Source: Heterodera schachtii
Lineage: Eukaryota; Nematoda; Chromadorea; Rhabditida; Heteroderidae
Length of the DNA: 64,000 bases
Direction of reading: 5' to 3'
Assembly (NCBI GenBank): GCA_023374025.1
Contig: SIJG01000009.1
Span: 93,591 to 157,590, forward strand
A program made the position numbers and the translations under genes. This document shows, piece after piece, positions 32,046-43,388 of this stretch. Each line of letters starts with the position of its first letter. Within the stretch, counting starts at the first letter, position 1. The notes below the pieces were generated by a model, which worked only from the letters and a program-made list of their open reading frames with translations, was not told where the DNA came from and searched no databases.

Positions 32046-32520
32046 TCAGACGTTGTACTCGATCGGCAAGTTCTTGCGGCGCACTATCCCGTCTCCCTGG
32101 AACCACTCCTGCTTGAACACGGTGGCGGCTGAGTCCGGCGTGTTGGTCCACTCCACGGTCACACGGTCGCCCTCGGTGTCCTCGTTGTCGGGGTCAAAGG
32201 CGTCGCAGGTGATGGCCACGTTGACGGACCTCTTTGGGCCGAGCACGCCGTGCGGCGGGATGATGTTGATGCGCTTCGGTTTGGTGGTCTTGAAGGCGAT
32301 GCCGGCGCGGCGCGTGGCGGTCTTGAAGTTGTAGCCGATGCGCTTCGTCCCAGGGTTTGTCACCTGTGAAAAGGGGGGAGGGGGAGGTTAGTCCGCCTGC
32401 CACGAGCACCACGCCCAAACGCACCCGCACACGGCAGGTGGCCAAGTTGTCGAACGGGGCGTTGAAGACGACCTTCTGCGTGGGCTCCGTTGCAATGTCC
32501 TCTGGTGGAAGTTGGGCCAT
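32046..32520 (-). CDS. msp: Major sperm protein
   Basis: Two exons, 32425-32520 ([20 protein letters not shown], ends LATCRVR) and 32046-32363 ([14 protein letters not shown]..., stop 32046-32048), give 137 residues. MSP is the nematode-specific cytoskeletal and signalling protein of amoeboid sperm; it forms filaments that drive crawling and also acts as an oocyte maturation signal. Hallmarks seen: N-terminal [51 protein letters not shown] and the C-terminal [20 protein letters not shown]. The usual length is about 127 residues; this copy has about 11 extra ([11 protein letters not shown]) after RIGYNFK, apparently a partial local duplication. The donor GTGCGT was preferred over the nearby GTGCGG because it restores the family's VRV. 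A TATA box and a polyadenylation signal flank it. Confidence 0.95.
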
Positions 32521-32641
32521 TGTTGTTGTTGTCGCTGTTGTCGGGCTGGCTTTGTGGGTGCTTGATGTGTGATCGTTGAGAACGTTGCTTGAAATGTTGC
32601 TGCTGATGAGTGTTGGCGAATGTGCCAAATCGAAATGCTTA

Positions 32642-32649
32642 TTTATATA
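32642..32649 (-). promoter_or_regulatory. TATA box of msp
   Basis: TATATAAA on the minus strand about 122 bp before the msp start codon. Confidence 0.55.
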
Positions 32650-32884
32650 TGTAAATTCGGACCCCCCCCCGGCACCTATTGGATGATCTTTGACCCCTCA
32701 CCCGAACCTAAATGCACGAAAAAAAAAATTTTTTTCAAAAAGCTAGGAGGGGGGGGGGGGGTGGGTACTATCGGCGTTATGATGTATTATCATTAAAAGT
32801 TGTTGATCGTTTCGTGTTTCGTATATTTCATGTTTTTTGGGCGTTTCGTGTTCGTTTCTCGTATTTTGGCATGAAACACGAAAT

Positions 32885-35166
32885 TTAAAAATCCGCCTAT
32901 TGCAAAACTTGCCGTACACACTAAAAATAATTTTAAAAATCCGCCTATTTGCAAAACTTGCCGTACACACTAAAAATAATTTTAAAAATCCGCCTATTTG
33001 CAAAACTTGCCTTAAACACTAAAAATAATTTAAAAAATCCGCCTATTTCCAAAACTTGCCTTACACACTAAAAATAATTTTAAAAATCCGCCTATTTGCA
33101 AAACTTGCCGTACACACTAAAAATAATTTAAAAAATCCGCCTATTTCCAAAACTTGCCGTACACACTAAAAATAATTTAAAAAATCCGCCTATTTCCAAA
33201 ACTTGCCGTACACACTAAAATAATTTAAAAAATCCGCCTATTTCCAAAACTTGCCGTACACACTAAAATAATTTTAAAAATCCGCCTATTTGCAAAACTT
33301 GCCGTACACACTAAAAATAATTTTAAAAATCCGCCTATTTGCAAAACTTGCCGTACACACTAAAAATAATTTAAAAAATCCGGCTATTTCCAAAACTTGC
33401 TTACACACTAAAAATAATTTAAAAATCCACCTATTTCCAAAACTTGCCGTACACACTAAAAATAATTTAAAAAATCCGCCTATTTGCAAAACTTGCCGTA
33501 CACACTAAAAATAATTTAAAAAATCCGCCTATTTCCAAAACTTGCCGTACACACTAAAATAATTTTAAAAATCCGCCTATTTGCAAAACTTGCCGCACAC
33601 ACTAAAAATAATTTAAAAAATCCGCCTATTTGCAAAACTTGCCGTACACACTAAAAATAATTTAAAAAATCCGCCTATTTCCAAAACTTGCCGTACACAC
33701 TAAAAATAATTTAAAAAATCCGCCTATTTCCAAAACTTGCCGTACACACTAAAAATAATTTAAAAAATCCGCCTATTTCCAAAACTTGCCGTACACACTA
33801 AAAATAATTTAAAAAATCCGCCTATTTCCAAAACTTGCCGTACACACTAAAAATAATTTAAAAAATCCGCCTATTTCCAAAACTTGCCGTACACACTAAA
33901 AATAATTTAAAAATCCGCCTATTTGCAAAACTTGCCGTACACACTAAAAATAATTTTAAAAATCCGCCTATTTGCAAAACTTGCCGTACACACTAAAAAT
34001 AATTTAAAAAATCCGCCTATTTCCAAAACTTGCCTTACACACTAAAAATAATTTTAAAAATCCGCCTATTTCCAAAACTTGCCGTACACACTAGAAATAA
34101 TTTTAAAAATCCGCCTATTTGCAAAACTTGCCGTACACACTAAAAATAATTTAAAAAATCCGCCTATTTCCAAAACTTGCCTTACACACTAAAAATAATT
34201 TAAAAAATCCGCCTATTTCCAAACTTGCCGTACACACTAAAAATAATTTAAAAAATCCGCCTATTTCCAAAACTTGCCGTACACACTAAAAATAATTTAA
34301 AAAATCCGCCTATTTCCAAAACTTGCCGTACACACTAAAAATAATTTAAAAATCCGCCTATTTCCAAAACTTGCCGTACACACTAAAATAATTTTAAAAA
34401 TCCGCCTATTTCCAAAACTTGCCGTACACACTAAAAATAATTTTAAAAATCCGCCTATTTCCAAAACTTGCCGTACACACTAAAATAATTTTAAAAATCC
34501 GCCTATTTCCAAAACTTGCCGTACACACTAAAAATAATTTAAAAAATCCGCCTATTTCCAAAACTTGCCGTACACACTAAAATAATTTTAAAAATCCGCC
34601 TATTTCCAAAACTTGCCGTACACACTAAAATAATTTTAAAAATCCGCCTATTTGCAAAACTTGCCGTACACACTAAAAATAATTTTAAAAATCCGCCTAT
34701 TTCCAAAACTTGCCGTACACACTAAAATAATTTTAAAAATCCGCCTATTTGCAAAACTTGCCGTACACACTAAAAATAATTTTAAAAATCCGCCTATTTG
34801 CAAAACTTGCCGTACACACTAAAAATAATTTAAAAAATCCGCCTATTTCCAAAACTTGCCGTACACACTAAAATAATTTTAAAAATCCGCCTATTTCCAA
34901 AACTTGCCGTACACACTAAAATAATTTTAAAAATCCGCCTATTTGCAAAACTTGCCGTACACACTAAAAATAATTTTAAAAATCCGCCTATTTCCAAAAC
35001 TTGCCGTACACACTAAAATAATTTTAAAAATCCGCCTATTTGCAAAACTTGCCGTACACACTAAAAATAATTTTAAAAATCCGCCTATTTGCAAAACTTG
35101 CCGTACACACTAAAAATAATTTAAAAAATCCGCCTATTTCCAAAACTTGCCTTACACACTAAAAAC
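32885..35166. repeat. Satellite array, 48-49 bp unit, about 47 copies
   Basis: Unit: CCGCCTATTTSCAAAACTTG then CCGTACACACTAAAAATAAT and TTWAAAAAT. Variants differ at TTGC/TTCC, at CCGTACAC/CCTTACAC and in A-run length. Near the right end the variants follow a higher-order order of six units (about 290 bp). No spacer sequences, so this is not a CRISPR array. Short open frames read IFKIIFSVYGKFC-like peptides and are artefacts. Confidence 0.97.
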
Positions 35167-35168
35167 TA

Positions 35169-35559
35169 GGGCCGCGACTTTTAGTGACGAAAAACTTGCA
35201 CAAATCGCCAAGCGGAATTTTCTAACACAGCTCACTGTTCTCAGAAGAGTGAAATTTTGCATGAAAACACTTTGGTATAAGGCCTAGCAGCTTGCCAAAT
35301 TTTAGAATTTTCTATGCACTCAGAGATTTTTAAGAAAATCCGCTTTTTTCCAGCCTGAACGCCAACTTTGTGGTCAAGTTTTGAAAACAGGCGGTTTTTT
35401 GTAAAAAAGTCTTACCAATATTAGAAATTTTGCAGGGTGCTAGGTCTCATGCCAAAGTATTTTCATGCAAAATTTCAAGCTATTCTGATAACTCTGAACC
35501 GAATTACAAAAATCAACTTGAGCAAAATTCAAACTTTTATTCACTAAAAGTCGCGGCCC
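35169..35559. mobile_element. MITE, mariner-like, TA target site
   Basis: Terminal inverted repeats GGGCCGCGACTTTTAGTGA at both ends, flanked by TA (35167-35168 and 35560-35561). 391 bp, no coding capacity. Its left end abuts the satellite. A related end (GCGACTTTTAGTGACGAAAA) occurs at about 45528. Confidence 0.75.
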
Positions 35560-35741
35560 TATTGATGATTCTTTGTTTTCTGTTTGTAAAACAATTCCAT
35601 CATTTTAAATGCGCAAAAATAAAAATAATATTTCGAAGGTATTTTCAGGGAGAAAATGTCGAAGAGAGAGACGAAACAAATAAATGGCGAGAGCGAATGA
35701 AAGTGAATGGGAGAGGAAGGAAAGAGCTTTTAAAGGAGTCA

Positions 35742-36012
35742 CCCCCAACTCATCCAAACCCAACTCATCCATAGACCCAACTCATCCATACCCACCATAA
35801 CACTGCGAGTCTCGGTCGTGGCATTTTCTGCTTATGCGAGTCTTAGTCGCGGCATTTTTTTGATTGTGCGGTCTTAGTCCTGGCATTTTTATCATTATGG
35901 GGTCTCGGTCGTGGCATAAATGCCACGGCGACGACTCGCATCATGCTATGGATGAGTTGGGTATGGATAAGTTGGGATTATGGATGAGTTGGATTTAGAT
36001 GAGTTGGGTTTA
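35742..36012. repeat. Foldback with CCCAACTCATCCATA subrepeats
   Basis: The left end has three CCCAACTCATCC units and the right end has their complements (GGATGAGTTGGG). The interior has repeated GCGAGTCTCGGTCGTGGCAT-type units with a complementary CACGGCGACGACTCGC. Confidence 0.7.
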
Positions 36013-36103
36013 CCGGTTTACCCCCTTTTAAAGCAATGAGTCAACAAAATACCATTGAATAAAATCGTACAAAAATTTAAAAAAAAAACAATAAAAAATT
36101 TCG

Positions 36104-36111
36104 TATAAAAG
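36104..36111 (+). promoter_or_regulatory. TATA box
   Basis: TATAAAAG 93 bp before the ATG at 36204, supporting that upstream start rather than the internal family start. Confidence 0.6.
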
Positions 36112-36203
36112 TGGTTGCTCTTCCACCGCCACTTCATTCATTATTATAATTATTCATTGGCCATTTATTTGTTTTCGTCTCTCTCTCCGACTTCTTCGCC
36201 CTG

Positions 36204-37926
36204 ATGACAATGTCTTTAAAAGTGATTCTGTACGTTTTTCGTTATTTCTTTTCGACATTTATCCTTTTCCTTCTCATTTTTCAGTCTCATCGCTGTGCCA
36301 ATGTTTGTCATTTGTTGTGCCATTCTTTTAAAGTATTGGGACCACCGCCTCAAAAAACCACCAAAACAACAACGAAGCCATCACAAAATTGAAAAAGTGC
36401 CGGAAACTGTCATAACAATTTGCCCCGACGAAATGCCATCAGACAACCAAAATGAAGCAGAGGAAAAGATGGCAAAACCAATGTAAAATTAAAAATTGTG
36501 CCAAATTTCAATTTTAAATTCCATTTTCGTTTTCTTCAGTTTCATCTCCATCCATTGTTGGCTTTGTGTCTTCGATTTGCTGACGCCTCGTCAACTTGGC
36601 CTTGGCATTTCAATGATCAGTCACCGATTTGCCTTCTACGTGGACGTACACTTCAAGACGCGAAAATGGACACTGAAATCCATACAAATTTTTCCCAAAT
36701 TTCAAGGGACTGGCACAATGGGAGTGGAACTTGTCAATGCCAATTGGAAATCATTGGAAATTACGCAAAAAGCGATGCCAAAGAAAGTCGTCGGATTCGA
36801 AGCCATTACAATACGGTGAAGCCAATGATTTTTTGTTGTTTGTAAACGACTCATTAATTTTTTTACAGATTCATCAATGACAATGGAATCACTACGTCCA
36901 GTGACCGAATTTTGGAGTCGATTTTCCGCAACACTTGGCCAATGATCGTCAAACATATTTGTGCCATCCAATTGTCAGCCACAGTTTTCCGCCGTTTACG
37001 ACATTTCGTGCCGTCAATTCTCAACGACTGTACATCGCTTCGCCTTATCAATGCCTATTATGACGGTTTCTTCGCCGAATTCCCTGCCGATGACAGTGCC
37101 GCGGCATCGGATGGACAAGCGGTGGCCACATGGCTTTTCACTCCGCTTCAAAACGATGTGCCAAAAGTGTTCAAATGCTGGTTGGACACGGATGATGGGG
37201 ATTGGTCGTCGACGATTGAAGCCTTCAAAGCGGTGCTTACTAATTGATTTATTTGTCTATTTCAACTTGCTTTTCATAGTTTTTAACTGTTTTTCCCCCA
37301 TTTTAGGAATTTACCAATGCTTCATCTCCCGTCAATTTCATTGCCATTATTCGCTTTCCTTCGTCTTTTGCTGCCTCAGTTTTGCTCTTCGATTTGACCA
37401 GGCGTCGAGGATTGAAGCCTTCAAAGCGGTGATTTGGATTTGCTTTTATTTGGCATATTCATACGGTGTTTGGGGAGATCTATTGCATTATATGAGTCAA
37501 ATCAATTAACCATAAAAGTGCAATAGTGCCGTTTATGATTCGCTGACAAACAAATTCTTATGCCCAAATTGGGCCAATTAACCGCAAAAATGTCATTCAT
37601 TTTTTATTTTTTAAGTCAATTTTCCCCTATTTTAGGCATTTGCCTCGGCTTCATCTCCCGTCAATTTTATCGCTGTCATTCGCTTTCCTTCGTCTTTTGC
37701 TGCCTCAGTTTTGCTCTTCGATTTGACCAACGAATTGACTCATGAACAATTGACCTTGAAAAGAAAGGTGATCAATATCGGCCGTTTTCTTCTGATTCGT
37801 TGTCCAATTGAGCGTGCCGCGAACAAATGGGCAAAATGGGAAAAGGAAGCGATTAATGGAATTTTATGGACCAGTGGAATCGAATCGACATTCGTATTTC
37901 GTGATGCAATGATTGGGCCCAAGTGA
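36204..37926 (+). CDS. F-box-like protein, subfamily 2, membrane-anchored N-terminus
   Basis: Exons 36204-36229, 36285-36482, 36540-36815, 36869-37232 and 37636-37926 give 384 residues in phase. The first two exons add about 55 residues absent from relatives: MTMSLKVILLIAVPMFVICC then AILLKYW and a basic stretch, a clear signal-anchor helix. The usual family start (MPSDNQNEAEEKMAKP) follows. Exon 3 is the F-box-like core (CWLCVFDLLTPRQLGLGISM). Exon 4 holds ILESIFRNTWPM, AEFPADDSAAASDGQAVATW and IEAFKA. Exon 5 holds FASASSPVNFIAVIRF, DLTNELTHEQLTLKR and LLIRCPIERAANKW. A decayed duplicate of the exon 4 end and exon 5 lies at 37307-37440 and must be skipped. One base is missing after KEAI, so the C-terminus is GILWTSGIE... 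instead of GWNFMDQWN. Presumed SCF adaptor, here tethered to a membrane (inference). Confidence 0.65.
37307..37440 (+). pseudogene. Duplicated exon 5 and exon 4 end inside the gene
   Basis: After an acceptor (CCCCCATTTTAG) reads EFTNASSPVNFIAIIRFPSS and FAASVLLFDLT, then jumps to a second copy of the exon 4 end (GCGTCGAGGATTGAAGCCTT) with donor GTGATTTGG. Using it puts the real exon 5 out of frame. The same junction occurs in the copy at 57421-58739. Confidence 0.75.
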
Positions 37927-38800
37927 TCAGCAGAAGAAATGACTGAACGATTTGTTGAGAAATGATCTATTTAATTGATCTGGAGTTGGATGATGGATTT
38001 GAGCCCATCTGATGTATATAAGTTCTTTTTGTTGCTGTGATCACAATTTGTATTATATGTAAGTATATGCCTTAGGATAAATTTAATGACATTTCTGAAA
38101 CCCTAATTGGCTTTAAGAATATGAGTAAGTATGCATTTATTTTTATGAAAAGTTCTTGGTATAATTTCTGAACAAATTCGGTTCCAAATTATGAGGATAC
38201 ATTTTTTGTACACATTTGTTGTGAATTATTTTTTAATTTCCGTTTTTTTTTTACTCGCTTTCATTTGCGGAGATATTCCAAACTTTTTTATTTTCTCAAA
38301 ATGCCGTTGTGTGAGCAAAGAAAAATGCCGAGTCCATTCACTTGCATAAGGGCAAATTTAGCCTGGTCAATTAATCCAATTGAAATGGAATGGGTCAATA
38401 ATCTTCGGCATTTTTAATCTGAGAGAAGGGCACAAAATGGCATCAAAAGGGAGGGGACAGAAAGAAAGAAAACCATGGCATACATATAAAAACTAAGCTT
38501 AACAGAAGCGGTGCCAAAATCATTTTGCATAAAACCAACAACGAACAGCCCAAATTTGTAAATTTTTCTTTCCCTAATATTTAATGAACGGATTTTTAGT
38601 TACTAAAATCGCGAAATTGTTGCCAAAACAGTTGCTAAAAACTGAAAAACGCCAAAATAGTTGCTAAAAATAAACTGAAAAATGCTAAAATAGTTTCCAA
38701 AGAATTGAAGCTTAAATAGTTGGCAATTGATAAAAACCCTAAAGAAATATCCGCGATTGGCGTTTGGTAAAATTTTTCGGTAATGCTTATCCATTTTTAG
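37927..38800. other. Intergenic, no gene seen
   Basis: 3' flank of the gene to the left, then AT-rich sequence with GCNAAAATAGTTGCTAAAA repeats near 38625-38690. The F-box-like exon of the next copy is missing here. Confidence 0.4.
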
Positions 38801-40165
38801 TTTCATCGACCGAAAGCCATCGCTTTTCTCCGCCTTTTTCGTCAACTTTTCGCCTCCTCTCCAATTAATTTGGCCATCAATACGCACAAAGATCGCATTG
38901 CGGAATTCCTTTCGTGCAACAGTTGGCCAATGTTCGGAAAAAAACATCCATGGCATGGGATTGTCGGGCACATTTTTGCGCCGTTTGCGTCAATTTGTCG
39001 ACCCGTCAATTCTCAACGATTTTCCTTCGCTTTGTAAGTTTATATACCACTAATCTCTTCGGCGAATTTCCATGCGATGACAGTGCCATGGCATCCGATG
39101 GACAAGCGGTGACCGAATGGCTTTTCACTCCACTTCAAAGCAATGTGCCAAAGATGCTCGAATGCTCGTTGAACACGGATGGTGGGAATTGGTCATCGAA
39201 GATTGAAGCGTTCCAAGCGGTGCTTACTAAATCATTTTTTGACACTTTACCGTCTTTGGGCTTTGCTTATTAACCAATTTTTCCATGTTTTAGGCATTTA
39301 CCTATGCTTCATCTCCCGTCAATTTCATTGTCGTTATTTTATTTGGATGCCTTTTGCTGACTCCGTCGTGCTTTTCAATTTGACCAACGAATTGACCCGT
39401 GAGCAATTGGCATTGAAAAGAAGTGACGAATACAACGAACATTTTTTGCTGATCCGTCGTCCAATTGTGCGTGACGCCGTGACCGGAAAATGCGTCAGTG
39501 GAAAATGAGTCAGTAGAAAATGCGTCAGTGATACAAATATTTTAAAATAAGGTTCTGTAGCATTAAGTATTGCAATACAAAAGGGGACTTCCTTCTGAAT
39601 TCCGAACCCCGGACTCGAATTCCAACAAAAGCCGAAAGTTCAATTTTTCAAAATTACCATTTTTGATTCAAAATTGGTTTAAATACATGGAAGCATACTG
39701 AAAGCCATCAATCATTCCATAAGAGATCATTTATGCCTTTTTAAATAAAAAAATACCAATTTTAAAAAATTTGGGCTTTCGACTTTTTGTTCGAATTTGG
39801 GTCCGGGGTTTGGAACTTGCCGAAATGAATACCGACTACGTGATCAATGACCCCGAAAACCCAATGACATTATTTTTATGACAATTAAATTTTCGCTGAC
39901 ACATTTTCTACTGACGCATTTTCCACTGACGCATTTACCGGGCGCCCGTGACGCGAGCAAATGGGCGAAATGGGAGGAGGAAGCGATTGGCTGGCGAATT
40001 TATGAACCCTCGAATCAATGGAATCAAATTTTCATCCAAATTACCAATGAGGACGAAATCGGTGACGGGTCAGTGAATGCTCATTCAAAAATTCAAAATG
40101 ATTGGGTTTCGATTTTTAGGCTTCTCGACACAAATCCCGGCACAAGTGCTCAGCAGAAGAAGTGA
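38801..40165 (+). pseudogene. F-box-like copy, subfamily 2, disrupted by transposon
   Basis: Exons: 38801-39219 (FIDRKAIAFLRLFRQLFASS... to EAFQA), 39294-40068 containing a 469-bp insertion, and 40120-40165 (LLDTNPGTSAQQKK, stop). Frameshifts break exon 1 of the remnant at an A7 run (about 38938) and near LCKFIYH (39030-39040), and the next exon near 39347. The 5' exons with the F-box-like core are absent. The insertion 39478-39946 splits IVRDA from SKWAKWEEEAIGW, and its removal restores the family sequence. Inactive, but informative: the empty site can be reconstructed from paralogs. Confidence 0.85.
39478..39946. mobile_element. Non-autonomous hAT-like element in an exon
   Basis: Perfect 8-bp target duplication CGTGACGC (39470-39477 and 39947-39954). 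Imperfect terminal inverted repeats of about 50 bp contain subterminal GAAAATGCGTCAGTG units. The interior carries a copy of the 24505-24805 family (39590-39860), so it is composite. No coding capacity. Confidence 0.85.
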
Positions 40166-40365
40166 ATGAATGAATGATTTGCTGAGAAGTGATCGATCAA
40201 TTTGAATTAGGGAATTATTGACATGCTCATAATTGTTCTTTTTAAGTATGGAATTGATCAACATATATATATTTGTGTTATGTATGTCTTATGGATAAAT
40301 TTAGTGATTTCTTGAAACTTTAATTTATCCATACGTTTTTAGGATAAATCATTAACATGGCTTTG

Positions 40366-40902
40366 TCAAAATTTGTCTGATTCTTCAATTGGGTTGTCAA
40401 CTGACAAAAACCGATTGCTTCTGTTGGCTGCGAAAAACTGTTCAAAATCGTTGGTCGTCAGAAAGCCCTTCTCATCCGTGTGCCAATTCCAGTCCAAATA
40501 ATAGCGTAATTTGACAAAAACACCGTAATATTACCTAATCAGGGAGGGGGGGGGGACTGAAAGCCCCAGTTTTTTTAGGATTTTCCCTAATCGACAAATA
40601 ATTTCCTAGGGTTTCTAGAATTTATCTGTTCATTATTAGGCGGGGGGGGGGGATATCGGCCTAAATTCTCGGGCGTTTTCTTGTTCTCGGTTTTCGAATT
40701 TAATTCTCTCGACCAAGCCCGTAGCAAGAAAAAAAAATTTCGGAGGGGAAAAATCCGAACACATTCTATTTGTAATTAATCAATTCAAATGTAATTAAAT
40801 TTTGCTTACATATTCCGCATTATTGTGTTCGTTGATGTTGAGCAAAAGCCAATTCACAGAAAGTTGGCAACGACTGAAAGCCCATGGTGAAATCGACCAA
40901 CG
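40366..40902 (-). pseudogene. Two exon remnants, EF-hand-like
   Basis: 40810-40902 reads RWSISPWAFSRCQLSVNWLL then LNINEHNNAEY with donor GTAAGC. 40366-40527 reads GVFVKLRYYLDWNWHTDEKG then FLTTNDFEQFFAANRSN and a stop. The loop D-x-N-x-H-x-D-E-x-G-x(4)-N-D-F-E resembles a degenerate EF-hand. The only nearby acceptor would include an in-frame TAA, so the pair probably no longer splices correctly. The G/C-rich run 40548-40650 lies between them. Confidence 0.4.
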
Positions 40903-42708
40903 CTTAAGTGGGGCGGCAATAATTATTTATTAGTTTTAATGACGAAGAAAACCCGTGAATTGTGACCGTGACCGTTACAATTAATTTTTGAATGTTATTT
41001 AAATTGTGATATTTAAATTATTCAAATTTACATTCGTAAATGGCTCGAGCAGCCGACTTTTGCAGTCCCGGTGATAATAAAAATGGTTGCTGATCGGGCA
41101 AAAGAAATGAAAACCAATTTTTTGATCAGTTTCAGCCAATAGCTGTTTTTTGCCAACAAAAAATGGTCAAATAAACGCGGCTTTTCCTCGCCCATTTTCG
41201 ATCAAATTTGATGAAACGACTCAGCTCAAAGACCAATTCAGTGGTCAGTATTTGGGGGCCAATAACATTTTTCGAAGGGAAAATTGTTGGAAAAAGATTC
41301 TCAATTTCAAAAAATTCCATGCGAAATAGCGGCAAAAATAAAAGTAAAAAAAATTATGCCACAGGCAAAATACATAAAAATTTGTAAAATTTATAAGAAT
41401 TCTTATTTTTATTTTAATCAAATAAACGGACCAAATCTTGACGCGTCGACATCTTCGAAATATTTGTTGTAAGAAAATAATCGCCAAATGTTCTGAAAAA
41501 AAGAACTTCTAAACAAAGAAAAATGATAATTGATCACAGGAAAACAGACGAAATAATGAAGAAATGCACCGATCAGAGGAAAAGGACAGAAAAGGAAGAG
41601 GAGTGATCAGAGAGGAAAATGAATGGAACTGATCAAAAGTAGATAGATGCACACAATGATTAAGGATCAGTGAGGAAAGTAAATCTGATCAGGAAACGGC
41701 GGAACGTAAAAGGACAATCTGACATGGAATAAAAGGGACATCTGATCAGCAAAAAATGAACAAAATCATCTGGGAGAAAAGGAATAACGGACAAAAGCAC
41801 AACAATAATGCACACCGTGGGTTGTGTAAAATTGCATTTAATGGCAATGGAATGTCCATTGCTTTCCCAGTCGCTCAGTTTTCCATTAAAATGCGGCCAA
41901 CGCCGTCCCCTCCCCTCCCCCGCCCCCTTTGGCCATTCATTCATTGCCCTCCTGGCCAACGTTCGTTTCCCATCCAACAACAAATTGTTTTTTTTCTCAT
42001 TTGGCCAATTGTCTGTCTCCATTTTTTTGCTAATTTTGCTACAAAAATATGCAACTGTTGAAGCAGAGAAGCAAAATGGGAAAGAGAAAAATGTTGGGCT
42101 TACAATTAGATTTTATCTGCTGCTGCTGCATTTAGCGACATTTCTGACATTGATTTTCTCAGTCGATTGCTTAATTAGTTACTTATTAATTATTCTCAGT
42201 CGATTGCTTAATTCTCAGTCTCGAAGCTTGTTGGATCGGTTTTCAAATCTCACGAACCGAATTGGTCGATCTCGAGTCTGAAAATGATCAAAAATTTCTT
42301 TGTGTTCATTTGATTATTTAACTTTGAACTAAGCTTGTTCATTTATCTAAGACACTTCAAATTGGTTCGCCTCGACGACTGAGCTTTATCCCACCGTGTC
42401 GTTGTCCAATCATTCGGTGGTCGTGGCCAATTTTGGCCCCAATTTTACCTACGACATATCGGCAGAATATAACAATTTTTTGACAGAAAAAACTCAGCGA
42501 TTAAAACACAATGATCTTATGAAATATATAATATTTAAGTAAAATGTTGAAAATTTTGTGCAATTTTTAAACAAATTTGGTACCGTTTTCTTAAACAAAT
42601 AAAGCCTTAATCGCCTAAACATTTTTAAAAAAAATTTGTTTCAATAAGTCATTTAAAAACAATTTTGTCTAAATTTTCTTTGGGCCATGAATTCTGACTT
42701 CCGTTTGT

Positions 42709-42772
42709 CCATTTGCTTTCGTTTTGCACAATTGGACAACGGATCAAAAGAAAATGGCCCGTTTCGTTCATC
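42709..42772 (-). pseudogene. F-box-like exon 5 relic
   Basis: Encodes NETGHFLLIRCPIVQNESKW, the conserved RCPI block of the penultimate exon. Nothing else of the gene remains. Confidence 0.7.
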
Positions 42773-42798
42773 CTTTTGGGCACTTTAGGGCCCATAAA

Positions 42799-42905
42799 TA
42801 CCGTATTTCCTAAAATAGAACCCCAGGGGGCTTTATTTTTCAACCCCCCTCAAAAGGAAGGCTTTATTTTAGGGGGGGGGGTTCTAATTTAGGGGGAGGG
42901 GCTAT
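42799..42905. repeat. Truncated ACCGTATTT foldback
   Basis: Left end ACCGTATTTCCTAAAATAGA is present and the interior G-run is kept; the matching right end is missing. Confidence 0.6.
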
Positions 42906-43320
42906 ATTTTTCAACCCTAATTTTTGCAAAAAACCAAATAAAAATGGCGATTTTTTGTAAACTTTTTGCCAAAAATATCCGAATTTTTCAGTGATTTTAA
43001 TTAAAAATGTTTGGTATTCTTGTCAATTTCGACAACGATTTCATTTTTTAGTCCAAACACTGAAAATTTGTTATTTTTCTAATTTTTACCGATATGCTAA
43101 AGTTGGTTAAAATGGGTTTTAGGCCGTGGGTTCAAATCCTCTTGCCTGTAAAATTTTTTTAAATTATTTTTCGTTTATTTGAGTTCGAGTCAGGGTTCAA
43201 AATTGGGTGAAATGATGTCAAATTTTTGATCAGCGATGTAAAAAGCACAAAAGAATAATATTTTATTGTTAATTAAGTTTTTTCTACGGAATTCTCGGTT
43301 TCGGTTGATAGAGCTAACCC

Positions 43321-43388
43321 GTGTCCAGACATTTGCGCCACGGACATTTGCGCCTCGGAAATTTGCGCCCCAGACATTTGCGCCTATG
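43321..43388 (+). repeat. Minisatellite, 16-17 bp, 4 copies
   Basis: Unit GACATTTGCGCCTCGGA with small variations. Confidence 0.8.

Larger units (their letters stand above)
35560..36203. other. Intergenic with foldback and promoter
   Basis: 35562-35605 repeats part of an F-box-like intron also seen at 31635. A foldback lies at 35742-36012 and TATAAAAG at 36104-36111. Confidence 0.5.

Noticed and set aside
32885..35166. Regular repeats that could suggest a CRISPR array
   Set aside because: Units are contiguous with no unique spacers, in a eukaryotic genome; it is a satellite.
41660..42281. Frames of 100-157 codons on both strands
   Set aside because: No splice-supported model, no recognisable domain, mutually overlapping.
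43126..43140. B-box-like GTGGGTTCAAATCC as a tRNA gene
   Set aside because: No A box at the right distance and no cloverleaf stems.
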